DNA of 64,000 nt from Euleptes europaea (lineage: Eukaryota > Chordata > Lepidosauria > Squamata > Sphaerodactylidae): the NCBI RefSeq assembly GCF_029931775.1, contig NC_079328.1:6934501-6998500 (forward strand), read 5' to 3'. The notes beneath the pieces were generated by a model that was not told the origin of the DNA, made no database searches, and saw only the letters and a list, made by a program, of their open reading frames with translations. The position numbers and the translations under genes were made by a program. Positions 1-12,014 of this stretch are shown here, in pieces; the first letter of the stretch is position 1, and each line of letters starts with the position of its first letter.

Positions 1-1338
1 TGTACCCTGTGCAGGTATCCTTTCCGCTCCAAAACGGGCCTGCCTCTTTGTGTTATATGTCTTCCGTCTCTATTCCTTTCCGCGCAAAATAATCACGGAC
101 AGGGGTTCAAATTTCGTGGCCAAATTTTGGAAGGCTTTTCTCAGGTTGGTTGAAGAAGAACAAGGACTGTCTAGTGCCTTCCATCCCCAAACGGATGGTC
201 AAACTGAACGGGTGAATGCGGTGTTGGAATGCTATTTACGTTGTTACGTTAATTACCATCAGGATGATTGGGTAGTCCTATTGCCTTTTGCTGAATATGC
301 TTATAATAATGCGGTTCATCAATCCACAGGGTTCAGCCCTTTCCAGGTTGTCCATGGTAAAGAGTTTGGCCCCCATCATGTTGATGTTTCTGAGGAAGAG
401 GGGGGGCTGACGTGGATGGATGGGTATGTTCAATTCAAACTACCTGGCCATGGCTGGTTAAAAATCTAGAGCGAGCCAAATGACGTTACAAGGCTCAGGC
501 TGACAAACATCACTCCAGTATGGAATGCAAAGTGGGGGACCTCGTCTATCTGTCCACCAAGAACCTACGATCCACCTGCCCGTGTGATAAACTCAGTGCC
601 AAGTATGTGGGTCCGTTCCCCATTTCTCAGATTATTAATCCAGTGGCTGTGGAACTCTCCTTGCCCAAGTCCCTCCGGAGAATCCATCCTGTGTTCCATG
701 TCAGTCTTTGAAAACCTTATGTTCCTTCCCAAAAATGGCATCCTGAACCACAACCCGAAGTGCCTGAAATGGTGGGGGGGGGGAGGAGTATTTTGAAGTA
801 GCTAGGATTCTCACATTCGCTACGATACCCTTCAGTACCTGGTCCGCTGGAAACATTTTAGTCCCACCCAGGATGAATGGGTGCGCGCCTGTGATGTCTC
901 TGCCCCCCGCTTAGTACAAGAATTCCATGCAGCCTACCCTCACAAACCCAAGGTGGGAAGGTGGGGGGGTCTTTGGGGGGGCAGAATGTCAGGAGCAGGC
1001 CATGAGGATGGTATGCGGTGGTGCGATTGTGCTGCTTCCAGGTGCAGTTGTGCTATTCTGTCCAAGGCCAGTCTATGCCCCATGTTTAGTCTTCATAGGT
1101 TCCCATACTGTGGGAATCGCCAAGTACTCCTTCCTGCCTCTGGGAGGGGGGTTGCTTGGGTTACCAGTTATCTCCTTTTGCTTTTCCATATATGCCATGT
1201 ACCTTGCCTTTGCCCCTTACTAGTGTCCTTTTGAATATGGCTTCTGAAACCTGTCAATTCTAACCAATAAAACTGCTTTTGTGGACTTGCCATCTGCTGA
1301 AATCTGTTTATGGGTTTGCCGCAGGGCTAGAGCTTACA
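1..1338 (+). mobile_element. Ty3/gypsy retrotransposon A, 3' part (fossil)
   Basis: The window opens inside the integrase of a Metaviridae element: core residues near 50-400 ([19 protein letters not shown]), then the linker region (GDLVYLSTKNLR, HPVFHVS) and a chromodomain-like piece near 790-940 (WKHFSPTQDEW), then a purine-rich tract and a 352-bp LTR. The element continues upstream of the window. It is broken, with a few breaks in the visible part, and its LTR matches that of element C at 50374. Confidence 0.9.
987..1338 (+). repeat. 3' LTR of Ty3/gypsy element A
   Basis: Starts TGTCAGGAGCA and ends GAGCTTACA, 352 bp. The same sequence with scattered differences is the 5' LTR at 50375-50726, also 352 bp. 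It has an AATAAA signal near 1266 and sits right after a G-rich polypurine tract. Confidence 0.85.
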
Positions 1339-1412
1339 AAGTGAGAAAAACAATGTAAGCCGCTTTGGGTTCCCACTGGGGAGAAAGGCTATAAGTGAAG
1401 TAAAATGAAATT
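1339..1412 (+). repeat. tRNA-SINE 3' tail fragment
   Basis: The string AATGTAAGCCGCTTTGGGT and the following GGGGAGAAAGGC...TATAAGTGAAGT are the usual 3' end of the tRNA-derived SINEs seen complete elsewhere here (for example 56963-57212). Element A probably inserted into this SINE. Confidence 0.6.
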
Positions 1413-3160
1413 AATTACTAGATCCAAGCCTTTGTCAGGTCAATATATGTTCCTGTTAGTTGCCACCTAGTGGAGCAGGGACAGATACTTCTTGTTGTCC
1501 ACTCAGACTAGGCACATTTCTGAGTAAGGTGGGGTTAGCTGAGGCCTGGTTCCAAGGTGGATACCTGGCTGAGGTTTTATACGCTGCAGTTCAATTCAGC
1601 CGACTGATACCATTGACCTGCTGATGTGGACTCCAGACTACACAGACAAGATAGATACTGAATGGTCTCTAAGTAAAGCAAGCCTGTTCTTTTGCACATT
1701 CTTAAGCATTTAGACATGCAAAATGCAAAACATCTGTACCATTGCATCTGAAGGGAGTTGCTAGCCATGGTAACATTGCTGGCAGTGATTGGCCATGTTG
1801 ATCTGATGTCATATAAGAGCAGAGTAGAATGAATGGGCCATTGTCCTGCCATTGGCTGAACTGCTCTGATTCTACGGAGATGTTGGGCAGGTGGGAAAAG
1901 GCCTTGGGGAGAGGGAGAGGAATAGAATGGGCCAAGAGAAAGGGAGCTAAGGCAGAGAAGGGCCAAGGACTGGAATAGGTACTCCAGGGGGGAGGGACAA
2001 GCCTCTTCCAGGGGGTACCAGAAAGTGATTTTTACAGCACATCCAAACGCCATCAACACATGCTCTTAGCTCACCGCTAGGGTAGACAAGCAGGAAAGTA
2101 GGCAGCATGCTATGGAAAGCAGGCCTCGTCCCCTCCAGCAAAATGCCCCCAGGCAGACTTGAGGAAGACACAAGTCTGCTCCCCCCTCCCCCAAACAGTC
2201 ACAAGGACTGAGGGAAATGTCCTAATACTTTTAAATTTAGCAGTATCCCCTCCCTCTGTCTGTCTGGTTTATAAAAGTCTGAGGTAGACTCCATTTTCAG
2301 AAGTGATGTCAATGGGGTTGGCCTCCCCTTCGGCAGGACAGAGGATTTTCCTGTAGGCCAGGGCCTTGTGGGGTGGTAACCCTAGACCAGGGGTCTCGGT
2401 TTCTTTTTTCTCTCCCAGACAGTTACACGAGACTGCGTGACTTCTGCTCGTGGAAGATCTCCTTTCATCCTGGAAGACATTCAGGCTAAGCTTGTGGCCC
2501 CTCTTGCACGCCATTCAAATTATATGGCATTACGCACTTGGGGGGGGGGAAGGACGGGGGAGCCATGAGACACATGGGCCCTCCCCGTCTTCACAATTTC
2601 CAGCAGGGACACTGACTCCAGTTGTAAATATATATCAGGCCAAACAGACACATGGACTTTGCGGGGGTTTCTTCCCCGCCAGGGCAGCACAAACATTGCT
2701 TTCATAGCACAGCTCCCCCACCCCACACACACCCCCACACACAAATGCTCCCACTGGAATTTAATTCCAGGTCACAGCCAGACAAAAATTGCGCCCCGTC
2801 ATTTCGCTCACAGACTATTGAGTATTATTTTTAGTTGCAGAAGCAAATATTAAACGTTAACGTCAACCTGGAAGCATTAGTGTTTTGGGATCCAAGATTA
2901 ATTCTACCTTGGAACACACAGGCTCAATTTCATAGTGCACTTTTTTTCTGATGTCCCCACCCCACCCTCAGCACCCCTGTCCACTTCTTTCCTGGGGTGG
3001 GGGGGTTTACTATAATAATAATAGCTTTTCTATAATGCTTTTAGAATATACAGAATATTTCACAAACCTTATCTCAGTCATAACAGCCCAGGAAGCATCA
3101 CTATCACTCTCTCATCTCCTGTCTAAGAAGACCAGTGGCTGTGGTAAAATCTGATGGGTT
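1413..3160. other. Gene-free stretch, mostly unrecognised
   Basis: No coding region or known repeat is recognised. Near 1785-1815 an ATTGG box is followed by CATATAAG, which could be a promoter from an old LTR, but no LTR ends were found. Bases 2755-2945 are AT-rich and non-repetitive, and might be conserved non-coding DNA; that is a guess. CA-rich simple sequence occurs at 2718-2745. Confidence 0.4.
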
Positions 3161-3408
3161 GGCTCATCCTGCCTGCAGTTTTATGCACACTTGCTTGGGA
3201 ACAAGGCCTACTAAGCTGCATGGTACTTACTTCAGAATGAACATGCGTGGAAATGTGCTCTACATCACTTTGCTGCCACTAAGGAGAGGAGCACTCGATC
3301 ACAGGTGATCGTGTCTGAGACTTTGCACGAAATCAGAAAGCCCCCCCCATGCAAACACCCACACACCAGCTGATTCGTGCTCTGCCATGGACTTGTTAGG
3401 CAAGTTAC
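3161..3408 (+). repeat. Older SINE-like repeat, left part, interrupted by gypsy B
   Basis: The segment up to GGACTTGTTAGGCAAGTTAC resumes after element B as ATTACTCTCTCTCAGG, so the two flanks join into a SINE-like sentence. Further left (3190-3250) is an ancient dispersed repeat with ACTTACTTCAGAATGAACATG, of a type also seen near 36476, 37160, 26640 and 33830. Confidence 0.5.
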
Positions 3409-3713
3409 TGTAAGGTCTGAGTCCACCTGTCAAATCCCAAACAACAGACCATCCAGACAGAGTCATCTAAGAAGCAGTTTATTTGGGAAACATAAGGTGT
3501 GTAGCAGCAACTTACAGGAAAAGGTACGAGGACTCAAGTGGAAGGAAGCGGGCAGGTTGAAGCATATACATCAGAAAGGCACCGTTGGATACCAGGCTGA
3601 GCCTGGTTCCCATGGTAGATATTACACTTATCGCACCGGGGCGCAGGCCGTCATAACAAACCTCTGAGATACTCGACCTTGACTCCAGCTGCTCTCTCAG
3701 CCTGGAGCTCACA
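3409..3713 (-). repeat. LTR of element B (3' LTR of the - strand element)
   Basis: On the + strand it reads TGTAAGGTCTGAGTCC to GAGCTCACA. It pairs with 9069-9379 over its whole length with about sixteen substitutions and one larger length difference. Confidence 0.9.
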
Positions 3714-5914
3714 TTCTGCCCCTACCCTAGAGCTCCCCCCTCCCCACCTCAGCCGATGGGGCGGGTTTATCTGGATATGTAGCATGGAATTGACGCAGCA
3801 GGCGAGGGGCGGAGATGTGACGATGTTTAACCCATTCATCATGGGAGGGACTGAAATGTTTCCAACGAACTAGGTATTCCAAGCCCCCCCTATTGAATGC
3901 GGGAATGAAGGATCTTGGAAACTACACAATACTCCTCCCCACCACCACCATTTCGGGAATCTCTGGAGGCTCTTCTGGATGCCACTGAGAAGCGGGCACA
4001 TACTGTTTTAACAAACTGACATGAAAAACTGGATGGACCCTTTTTAACTTCTTGGGGAGTTGCAGCTCCACTGTGACTTCATTAATAACCCAGATGATAG
4101 GAAAGGGACCAATGTACTTTTCACTCAGTTTTTTGGAGGGTCGTAGAGAACGTAGATTTTTAGTGGAGAGATATACCAGATCACCCACCCTGAGTGTCCA
4201 GCCGGGGGACCGATGCTTGTCTGCCTGAGCTTTATATTTTCTTTTGGCTCGTTTTAAGTTTTCAGTTAACCAAGGCCACGTAGACTGGATGGTTTGAATC
4301 CAGTCTGACATCTCCGCACACACCCCCCCCCCGACACATCCACCTTCCCGACGGGGCCAAACTCCTTGCCATACACAATGCGGAAGGGGCTGAAGCCTGT
4401 GGATTGATGAACAGAATTATTATCTGCATACTCTGCAAAAGGCAATCGATCAACCCAGTCATCTTGATGATAATTTACATAACATCGGAGATAACATTCT
4501 AATACAGCATTTACCCTTTCCGTCTGTCCATCTGTTTGGGGGTGGAAGGCACTTGACAGACCTTGTTCAGCTCCTACCAGATGAGGAAAGCTTTCCAGAA
4601 CTTGGCTACAAATATAGAGCCGCGGTCCGAGATTATCTTGCACGGGAAAGAATGATATTTGAATATGTGTGTCACAAATAAGTGAGCCAGTCTTTGAGTG
4701 GACAAGGGATTAAATGCACCTGTTTGGAAAAATGGTCTGTAACCACCCACAGGACAGTTTCCCCTCGACTTAATGGTAAATCAGTCATGAAATCCATGGC
4801 AATTACCTCCCATGGCCCTTGAGGCACTTCTAATGGTTTTAGTAGCCCGGTGGGCTTGCTTGTCAGACGTTTTGCAGTGGCGCATATTGGACAGCTGTGG
4901 ATGAAGGTGTCCAGATCAGAACACATACCCACCCGCCAGAATTGATGACGGAGCAAATGTAGTGTCTTTACAAACCCAAAGTGTCCAGAGGTTTTTGCTC
5001 CACGAGCTAGTTCAAACACCTCTGCTCGCAAAGTTTTAGGCATGTACAATTTAGAGTCTTTGACCCATATTTCTCCCCGCTGCTCAAGACCTGAAGGTAG
5101 TACATTGTTAGTCCTCTCGGTTAGGCATTCATGTATCAAAGTGTCACAGAAAAACTGGGGCAGTCCCATTGGAATGACAGGGTCGCCCTCTGCTTGGGGT
5201 TTGGTTGAAGAGTCACTGCTAGCGTCCTCGGGCGGCGATGGAGGACTAGGAGGGACAACTCCCTTAGTGGGTTGCGGGGAGTCGCTCCCGGCCTGGGCTT
5301 ACCACGCCTGGGTGCGCGTGAGGACTGCTAAGGTGGGGAGGATACCTCTTTGCTCTGGAGTAAACAGGGACTCGGTGGGCCGTTCCACCTTAACAGGATA
5401 TTGAGGAAGTCTAGAAAGAGCATCAGCTAAGAGGTTTGTGAAAGTCTATACACAGTCTTAAGTCACCTGTCTTTTTATGCACGAAGAAGGCAGGAGCACA
5501 GTGGGGGGCTGTGGAGGGGCGGATGAAGCCCCGTGCCAGATTCTTGTCAATAAAGTCTTTCAATACTGCCTTTTCTTTGGGATTCATAGGATAAATCTTA
5601 CTCTTAGTCAAACGTTCCCCCCCTCCACCTCAATAGCACAGTCCGTGGCACGGTGGGGGGGGCAGTACATCACACTCTTTTACATCGAAAACATCTGCAA
5701 AATCTCGATATTTGGGAGGCAATTGAGGATCAGCATCCCCTGCCGTCAAGGCAGAGCCTAGGAAGGCTACCTCTTTTTGGTGCTGTTCACATTGCAGGTG
5801 GACGAACTCAAGTGTTTGGGCTGCCCAGTCGATTATGGGGCTATGCCGCCAAAGCCAGTTTACTCCCAGGACTACTGGGAAGCGGATGTCGGGCACTATA
5901 GTGAAGCGGATCTG

Positions 5915-6364
5915 TAGGACTGTCGATTCGGTTCGTCCCGAACTGAAAATCAGCCGAATTTCCCCCGATTTGGCGGGTTTTAGTTCGGGACGAACCGAAC
6001 TCAAAAAAAGGTGGGAAACGGGGGAGTCAAATTCGCCGACTTTGGGGGTTCGGCAAATAAATTTGGCAGATTCAGGGTTCCCCCCGCGCGCCTTCAGGGA
6101 AGCCCTCTGAAGGTGCACGGGGGGCCCTTTAAACAGATCTGCGCCTTCCAGCTGGGAGGCACAGATCTCTTTAGAGCCCCCCGCGCGCCTTCAGGGAAGC
6201 CCCATGAAGGCCCACGGGGGGGCGAATTTCCCCCCAAACTCTGGATCTCGCCCGAATTTTGGGGATCCGAAGTGGGGGAGTTTGGACTTCGGCACGGCCT
6301 GAATTTAAAAGGGCCGAAGTTTGCCGAAGCCGAACTTTCCTGAATTTTTTTTTCAACAGCCCTA
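5915..6364. mobile_element. hAT-type MITE inside gypsy B
   Basis: Ends TAGGACTGTC...CAGCCCTA form imperfect terminal inverted repeats, and CGGATCTG stands on both sides (5907-5914 and 6365-6372), an exact 8-bp target duplication as hAT transposons make. The 450-bp body has no transposase. Inside are inverted GTTCGTCCCGAACTGAAA-like arms and a direct repeat of about 48 bp (near 6078-6125 and 6176-6223) built on GCGCGCCTTCAGGGAAGCCC. Confidence 0.92.
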
Positions 6365-9068
6365 CGGATCTGTTCCCAATGGTCCCCCACTCCCATGGCG
6401 ACTATGCCCGTTCGCCTGTCAACCGGGCCTCCTTTGAAGTCACTCCCAAACATCTGGGCAAATCGGAGGGGCTGCGGTAAAACGCTTGCTTTTATGTTTA
6501 AGGTTTTAAAAGTGTCCTCACTGATTAGGGTATGAGCACATCCAGAATCTACTAGAGCCTTAACCGCTACTTGGGGACCCCCCTTATAATGTTGCAATAT
6601 TACATCAAGAAACATAGTGTCTTCCACTTCTCTCACCATTAGCAGAGCTGTGGGGGGTGCAGTCACTTTTGTCCACAGTGGCGCTCCGTTCACTGCAGAC
6701 CCTGCTCATTTTTTGTCTGCTCCTGGATGGGAACGAGGTTCAGGGCTGCTAAGGATCCCCAGGTCCCGTCTTCTTCTTCCTCCAATGTATCCGTGTCGGT
6801 GGGACTAGAGGTGATTGTATTCCGTGGCCCAGATGGGCCTTCATTTGTAATCTGAGCCCCCGACGGGGTAGGAAGGAGTGCTGGCGACCCTTTATGAGCA
6901 ACCTCGTCGTTCATGTGGAGAGCGACGGGTGGTTTGCGCCCACTTGGCGTAGTGTTTTTGCGACGGCTCTCCCCACAGTTCCGGGGATGTCCTTCCGCTT
7001 GCGGGTCTGGGTTGGGACGAGCGAAACGTGCAGGGCAAGTGGCAGCAAAATGGCCCATCTTACCACAAATGAGACATGCTCCCTTTTGGAAGCGTTTAAC
7101 CTGGTCCAAAACAGGAGCGGTTGGTCTTCGTTGAGGCGGGGCGGCACAGTCTTGCCGTGGACCTGTTTCCCTCACTCTGCATCTGGAGAGAGCGAGGGAT
7201 TGCCGTCGGCTTTCCATCACCTCCACAAGCAGGACCCATTCCTCCAGGTTAGGCGGATCTCGTTGCATGTAAGCCCAGTATAGAACTTCAGGGTGCAATC
7301 CTTCACGAAAGTATTGCACTTGAGTAGCTTCACTCCAGTCCGTAATTCTGCTGGCCAGACGTTGAAATTCCCCGGCATATTCTTGGACAGACTTGGTGCC
7401 TTGGTGCAATTGAAGGATGGCTGCCTTAGCCTTGTCACTTCGGAAGGGATCCTCAAAACGCCTTCTCAGGGCCCACATAAAGTCATTCAGGGTTCGTATG
7501 GATCTGGCCCATGAATCAAACTGTTGGATCATCCAATCCGCCGCCTCTCCCTGTAATAAGGACACGTATCGCACCCGGCTGTCCTCAGTGGGGAACCACT
7601 GTCTTTGCTCTCTCATGAAGCTGTCTACCTGATGCAAAAAATAGGCTTCCGCAGAGCCGTTAAAAGTCACTCGTAAGTCTTTTAAGGATGCATGCGGATG
7701 GGGCGGCGGCGGGTACTGCCAATATGGGGGGAATCCCCCTGGCCACCCCGGCGGGACTTGCAGAGGCGCTTGCGGCGGCACCAGCGGCGGTGCTTGCGGG
7801 GGTGCCTCTGGCGGTGCTTGTGGCGGCGCTTGCAGCGGGACTTGAGGAGGACCGCCGGGCTGCGGTGGCAGCGACGGCAATCTCACTGGGGATTGTTGCC
7901 TCCGTTTCCATTTGCGACAGAGAGCATCCATTCGCTCTTGCATTTGGGCCATCTGTTGCTGTAATTCTCGGTTCTGGAAGCGCAAATGAGAAACTTCATC
8001 TGCCGGTCCGCCTCCGCGGCAGCTCTGGGAAACGCTGAACTGGGCATTCCAATCTTTGGCTGTTTCCCCACCGTACCCCCCCGAGAGACATCGAAAGGAG
8101 CATTCCAGTCTTCAGCATCCACTCTGTCCGAATCCCCCTCTCCCGGGTATTCACAGATATCCTGGGTCAGCGCATAGTATACGGTAGCTCGTTGACGACG
8201 AGCTAGGTGTCTTGGGAGAGCCATAAAAGACCGATCGGAAGAGTGCAAAAGCGAGAAGTCCTGCTCTCCCGAACCTGGTCCCGATCCCAGGTGCCCAGTA
8301 TCCTTAGATCGTGCTCCAAGGGCTGTGGTGGTGGTGGTTTCGGATGCCCGGGCTGCTACCAACTCCGCTGTCTGGGTCTCGGCTTTGGCCACAGCCACCC
8401 TCAATTCCGCCACCTGCTCTAACAGGGGAGTTAGAAACAGTTTCACCTCTTCCAGGTTGGTAAGCAGCGGCATTATTTGCCGCGCCACGTATGTCGCAGC
8501 GGACCCAAAATCTGACAACAACAGTTCTTTGATTTGGGCTTCTGAAGCCGACGGTGGTAGTTCCATGATGCGTAACACAATTTTGGAGGCGGCGTTACTC
8601 GCCTCGAACTGAAAACAGTTGCCTCAGGAGCCCTCAGCCATAGTGGCCCGTAAAAAAGGACTGTCCAATAAATCCTCAAGAGCCGTGGTGCGCACGACCA
8701 ACTGCGTTAGTAAGGAAGTCCCTTCTTGGGTGAGCAGGGTCCGCTCCTCCGGTGCACCCCCGTTATTCAAATGATGGAATTGGTTTAAAAGGTAGGACCT
8801 GGTGGCCTTCCTTTCTCTCCTCACGCCGGTGCCGGTCGACCTCCCTCTGGGCACTCCGGATTCAATCCTTAGTCTCCTGCAGGAGCTGCCGGAGGATTTC
8901 TCGAGCGGTGGAGGCCTTCGGTTGACCCCCCCGGTAATCCCCCCATGAGGAGCCAGTAGACTCAGGTGAGGTGCAGTGCCATGCACTTTAAGAATGAGGC
9001 AAGATTCCTTAAAAATAAAAAAACTAAAACTAAAATAAAAAAGTAAGTGAAAAGGATTTGAGTCCTAT

Positions 9069-9379
9069 TGTAAGGTCTGAGTCCACCTGTCAAATCCCAA
9101 ACAACAGACCATCCAGACAGAGTCGTCTAAGAAGCAGTTTATTTGGGAAGCAGCAACTTACAGGTGTGTAGCAGCAACTTACAGGAAAAGGTACGAGGAC
9201 TCAAGTGGGTGGAAAGCAGGCAAGTTGAAACATATACATCAGAAAGACACAGTTGGATACCAGGCTGAGCCTGGTTCCCATGATAGATTACACTTATTGC
9301 GCCGGGGCACAGGCCGTCATAACAAACCTCTGAGCTACTCGACCTTGACTCCAGCTGCGCTCTCAGCCTGAAGCTCACA
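9069..9379 (-). repeat. LTR of element B (5' LTR of the - strand element)
   Basis: Reads TGTAAGGTCTGAGTCC to AAGCTCACA on the + strand. It contains a local short duplication of GCAGCAACTTACAGG near 9150-9185 that is single in the other LTR. Confidence 0.9.
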
Positions 9380-9515
9380 ATTACTCTCTCTCAGGATCAG
9401 CCCCTCCCATATGTAGTACGGGGTCATGGTGACCAACCTGGCAGGGTTGTTCTAAATACTACAAGAGATATTGTGTGTGAAGCACTTTGAAACGCTGTTC
9501 ATATATATTTTTATT
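9380..9515 (+). repeat. Older SINE-like repeat, right part
   Basis: Continues the sequence interrupted at 3408: ATTACTCTCTCTCAGG, then GGCAGGGTTGTTCTAAATAC and AAGCACTTTGAAACGCTG, which is the usual tail of a tRNA-type SINE. Confidence 0.55.
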
Positions 9516-9946
9516 ATGAGTATGTACAGTGCAAACAATAATTATTCCTTACACCTCTGAACAATTGTCTCTGTTTGCAGTCTCTGTGACAGTTTTCACC
9601 CATCTTTATGCACCAATTCATTCTTTCTACTGCCCCCAAGGGGCGGCTGTAGCCATATAAGCTACTTCCGTTTATTACCAGAGTTGACCGCAATCCTACT
9701 TTTTACAAAGGAGTACTCAAACCAACACATCTCTCTCTATAGCACATGAAACTTAAAATGATCAGACATTAAACCTGTATTCATTATCTGCTTTAAATGT
9801 TTGGAACATTTAATGTCGAGTAAGGAGAGGTCATGCTTAAATATCATTTAGTCAACTTAACAGTTAACAAAATAATTGTGTGCTTTTCATCCTAATCACT
9901 GTAATTGCTGTGTTTTCACACATCAAAAAGATGAGGTAGTCATAGG
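9516..9946. other. Gene-free AT-rich stretch
   Basis: No gene, repeat ends or motif recognised on either strand. Confidence 0.5.
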
Positions 9947-10155
9947 TTTGCCAAACCTGGGTTGGAAAATTCCTGGAGATTTCAGCATAGAGCCTGGGGA
10001 GGGTGGGGTGTGAGGAGGACCTCAGCAGGGTGTTCTGCCATAGAATTCACCTTCCAAAGCAGCCACTTTCTCCAGGGGAACTGATCTCTGTCATCTGAAG
10101 ATCAGTCATAATCCCGGGAGATCTCCAAGCCCCACCTGGAGATTGGCAGCCCTAG
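9947..10155. mobile_element. Small hAT-like MITE (GGTTGCCAA type)
   Basis: Starts TAGGTTTGCCAAACCTGG and ends GATTGGCAGCCCTA, imperfect inverted ends. The body (CCTGGAGATTTCAGC, CTCCAGGGGAACTGATCTC, CCGGGAGATCTCCAAGCC) is a familiar reptile MITE. No clean target duplication is left. A related end, GAGTTGGCAACCCTA, occurs at 14028-14042. Confidence 0.6.
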
Positions 10156-10481
10156 CATAGGCATGATACACGTTTCAATGCCTCACAAATAGGTTTCCTT
10201 TAATTATACCTGACACATAAAGCAGGGGTTGTTAACCTTTAATCTGGTACCACCACCCGAAAAGACAACACTATCATCAAACACCTCCCAATTTATTTAT
10301 TTATTCTCAAGGACAGTGCATGTATCCAAGGAAGGCACTTTTTAAAAAATAAAAAGGAAAAGCCAACTAAAGAACACATGCAGAGAACGTGCATGTGAAA
10401 TTTAAATAATTCACAATGGGTTTGTTTTAACTCCACCTAAACATCTACATCTGTACTAAACTAGGACCTTTTATGCATGGG
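10156..10481. other. Gene-free AT-rich stretch
   Basis: Nothing recognised. Confidence 0.5.
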
Positions 10482-10813
10482 TTGTTCCCATCGTAGGAGC
10501 CCCGTGGCGCAGAGTGGTAAGCTGCAGTACTGCAGTCAAAAGCTCTGCTCTCACGACCTGAGCTCGATCCCAATGGAAGTTGGTTTCAGGTAGCCGGCTC
10601 AAGGTTGACTCAGCCTTCCATCCTTCCGAGGTCGGTGAAATGAGTACCCAGCTTGCTGGGGGTAAAGGGAAGATGACTGGGGAAGGCACTGGCAAACCAC
10701 CCCGCAAACAAAGTCTGCCTTGGAAACGTCGGGATGTGACGTCACCCCATGGGTCAGGAATGACCCGGTGCTTGCACAGGGGACCTTTACCTTTACTTTT
10801 TTGTTCCCATCGT
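10482..10813 (+). mobile_element. Sauria SINE, full length
   Basis: Body at 10495-10800. It begins GGAGCCCCGTGGCGCAGAG (tRNA-like A box), has the B box CTGAGCTCGATCCC, the central GGTTGACTCAGCCTTCCATC, and a BovB-like tail with GATGTGACGTCACCCCATGG and CTTTACCTTTAC. TTGTTCCCATCGT stands on both sides (10482-10494 and 10801-10813), an exact 13-bp target duplication. Sauria SINEs are moved by BovB LINEs, and BovB pieces are also in this window. The copy looks complete. Confidence 0.95.
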
Positions 10814-11810
10814 GGTCACACACCCCCCAACCTATTTTGGGGCTTAGTTTTAATTATGCATGTATTTTCCAACCTTCAGAAGTTGTCTCACTCTCTCCTC
10901 GTGTTTTCAGGATACTGTTTTACCCTGCGTTTAAAGTCTGCCTCGATTCCAAATAGAAAGCTGGTCCTGTGCATACTTGTCACTTCGGGTTTTCTCCCCA
11001 CACCCATTCTTGCTTCTCCCTCCCACGTGTTTGCCCCCCTCACCCAACCCCTCCCCTTGAAGCCATTATCGAGTGCATTAGTGAGAGAAAAATGCTGGAA
11101 TACCATGAGGCTGCTTATTTGGTCAGTTTTACAGTGAGTGTGGGTCAGTTTCAGATCTAACAGTTGAAAGAACACTGAAATAATCACAAATGACCTATGC
11201 AGCTGCTTATTTGGTCAATTTCCCAGCGAGTGTGGGTTAGTTTCAGTTCTCGTCAGGATGGAACAGAGCCGGACTGATTTGCAGCTCTCCCCTTATACGT
11301 GTCCTCCCCTTATACGATAAATGTTACAAATGACCATGCGAGTGTTTTTATGTTTTATGACCCCTGCATTGACTTACGCAGAAATAAATTGATTGGGGGG
11401 GGGGGTCTGGACCCTTCTCTGCTTTGGCTGTAAAATGGCACTCAGTTCAGATCAAATGAAAGATGCCGCTGTGGGGCTGGTGTGGGCTGGTGATGTATTT
11501 CAAAAAAATACACCACAGCCAATTACAAAGCAGCTTTTTCAGGGGGAGGAACTCACACATGGTTCAGAAGCTCCACATTTTTACTAGGGAAGCAGTGTTA
11601 ATTCAGGAGGGGGGAATCAGTGAAATATAATTGCATTACTTTGGATCTCTAGGAAATGTTTTATGATCAATCTTTTTAAAAGCTCTTAAAGCACTTGAGA
11701 AGAAAACACAACATTCTGTTTCAGTTTGGGGGGGGGGAAATGAACATCCCATTTTTTTTATTTTCTGAAGATTTCTTCTGCAAAGCTTCAGAAACATTTA
11801 CAAAGCAACA
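10814..11810. other. Gene-free stretch with a partial tandem duplication
   Basis: No gene recognised. CTGCTTATTTGGTCA and the next 30 bases occur at 11111 and again at 11203 (about 85 percent alike), spaced 92 bp, with a third partial echo near 11328 (ACAAATGACCATGCG). This is an old tandem duplication of unknown origin. Confidence 0.45.
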
Positions 11811-12014
11811 CTGTAGGCCAGGGCTGTCAAACATAAGGCCTGCAGGCTGGATCTGGCCCCTTGAGAGCTCTTATCCAGCCCATGAGCCACCCAAGGCAGA
11901 CACCCCCTCCCACTCCCAATCTGGGCTGGTGAGGCATGGCCCGGCTTGACCAAGTGACATTTATGTCATATCTGGCCTTCGTAACTATTGAGTTCAACAC
12001 CCCCTGCTGCAGGC
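11811..12014. mobile_element. hAT-type MITE (CAGGGCTGTCAAAC)
   Basis: Element 11819-12006 starts CAGGGCTGTCAAAC and ends GAGTTCAACACCCCCTG, inverted ends typical of hAT MITEs. CTGTAGGC on the left and CTGCAGGC on the right are an 8-bp target duplication with one change. Another member lies at 49998-50212. Confidence 0.85.

Larger units (their letters stand above)
3409..9379 (-). mobile_element. Ty3/gypsy retrotransposon B with both LTRs (fossil)
   Basis: A Metaviridae element of about 6 kb on the - strand. Parts seen, in its own 5' to 3' order: LTR (9069-9379), gag with a proline-rich middle and a CCHC zinc knuckle (CLICGKMGHFAATC), aspartic protease (VDSGCAHTLI), some reverse transcriptase (LRLCIDF), integrase ([13 protein letters not shown]), chromodomain-like end (LVRWKHFSPS) and LTR (3409-3713). 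The flanks are GTTAC and ATTAC, a 5-bp target duplication with one mismatch. It is broken: several breaks, an incomplete polymerase, and one hAT MITE inside. The LTRs differ at roughly one base in twenty by eye, so it is an old insertion. Confidence 0.92.

Noticed and set aside
1577-2059. A 160-codon frame on the - strand
   Set aside because: Residue makeup is random-like and no relatives are recognised; the region has features of decayed repeat DNA.
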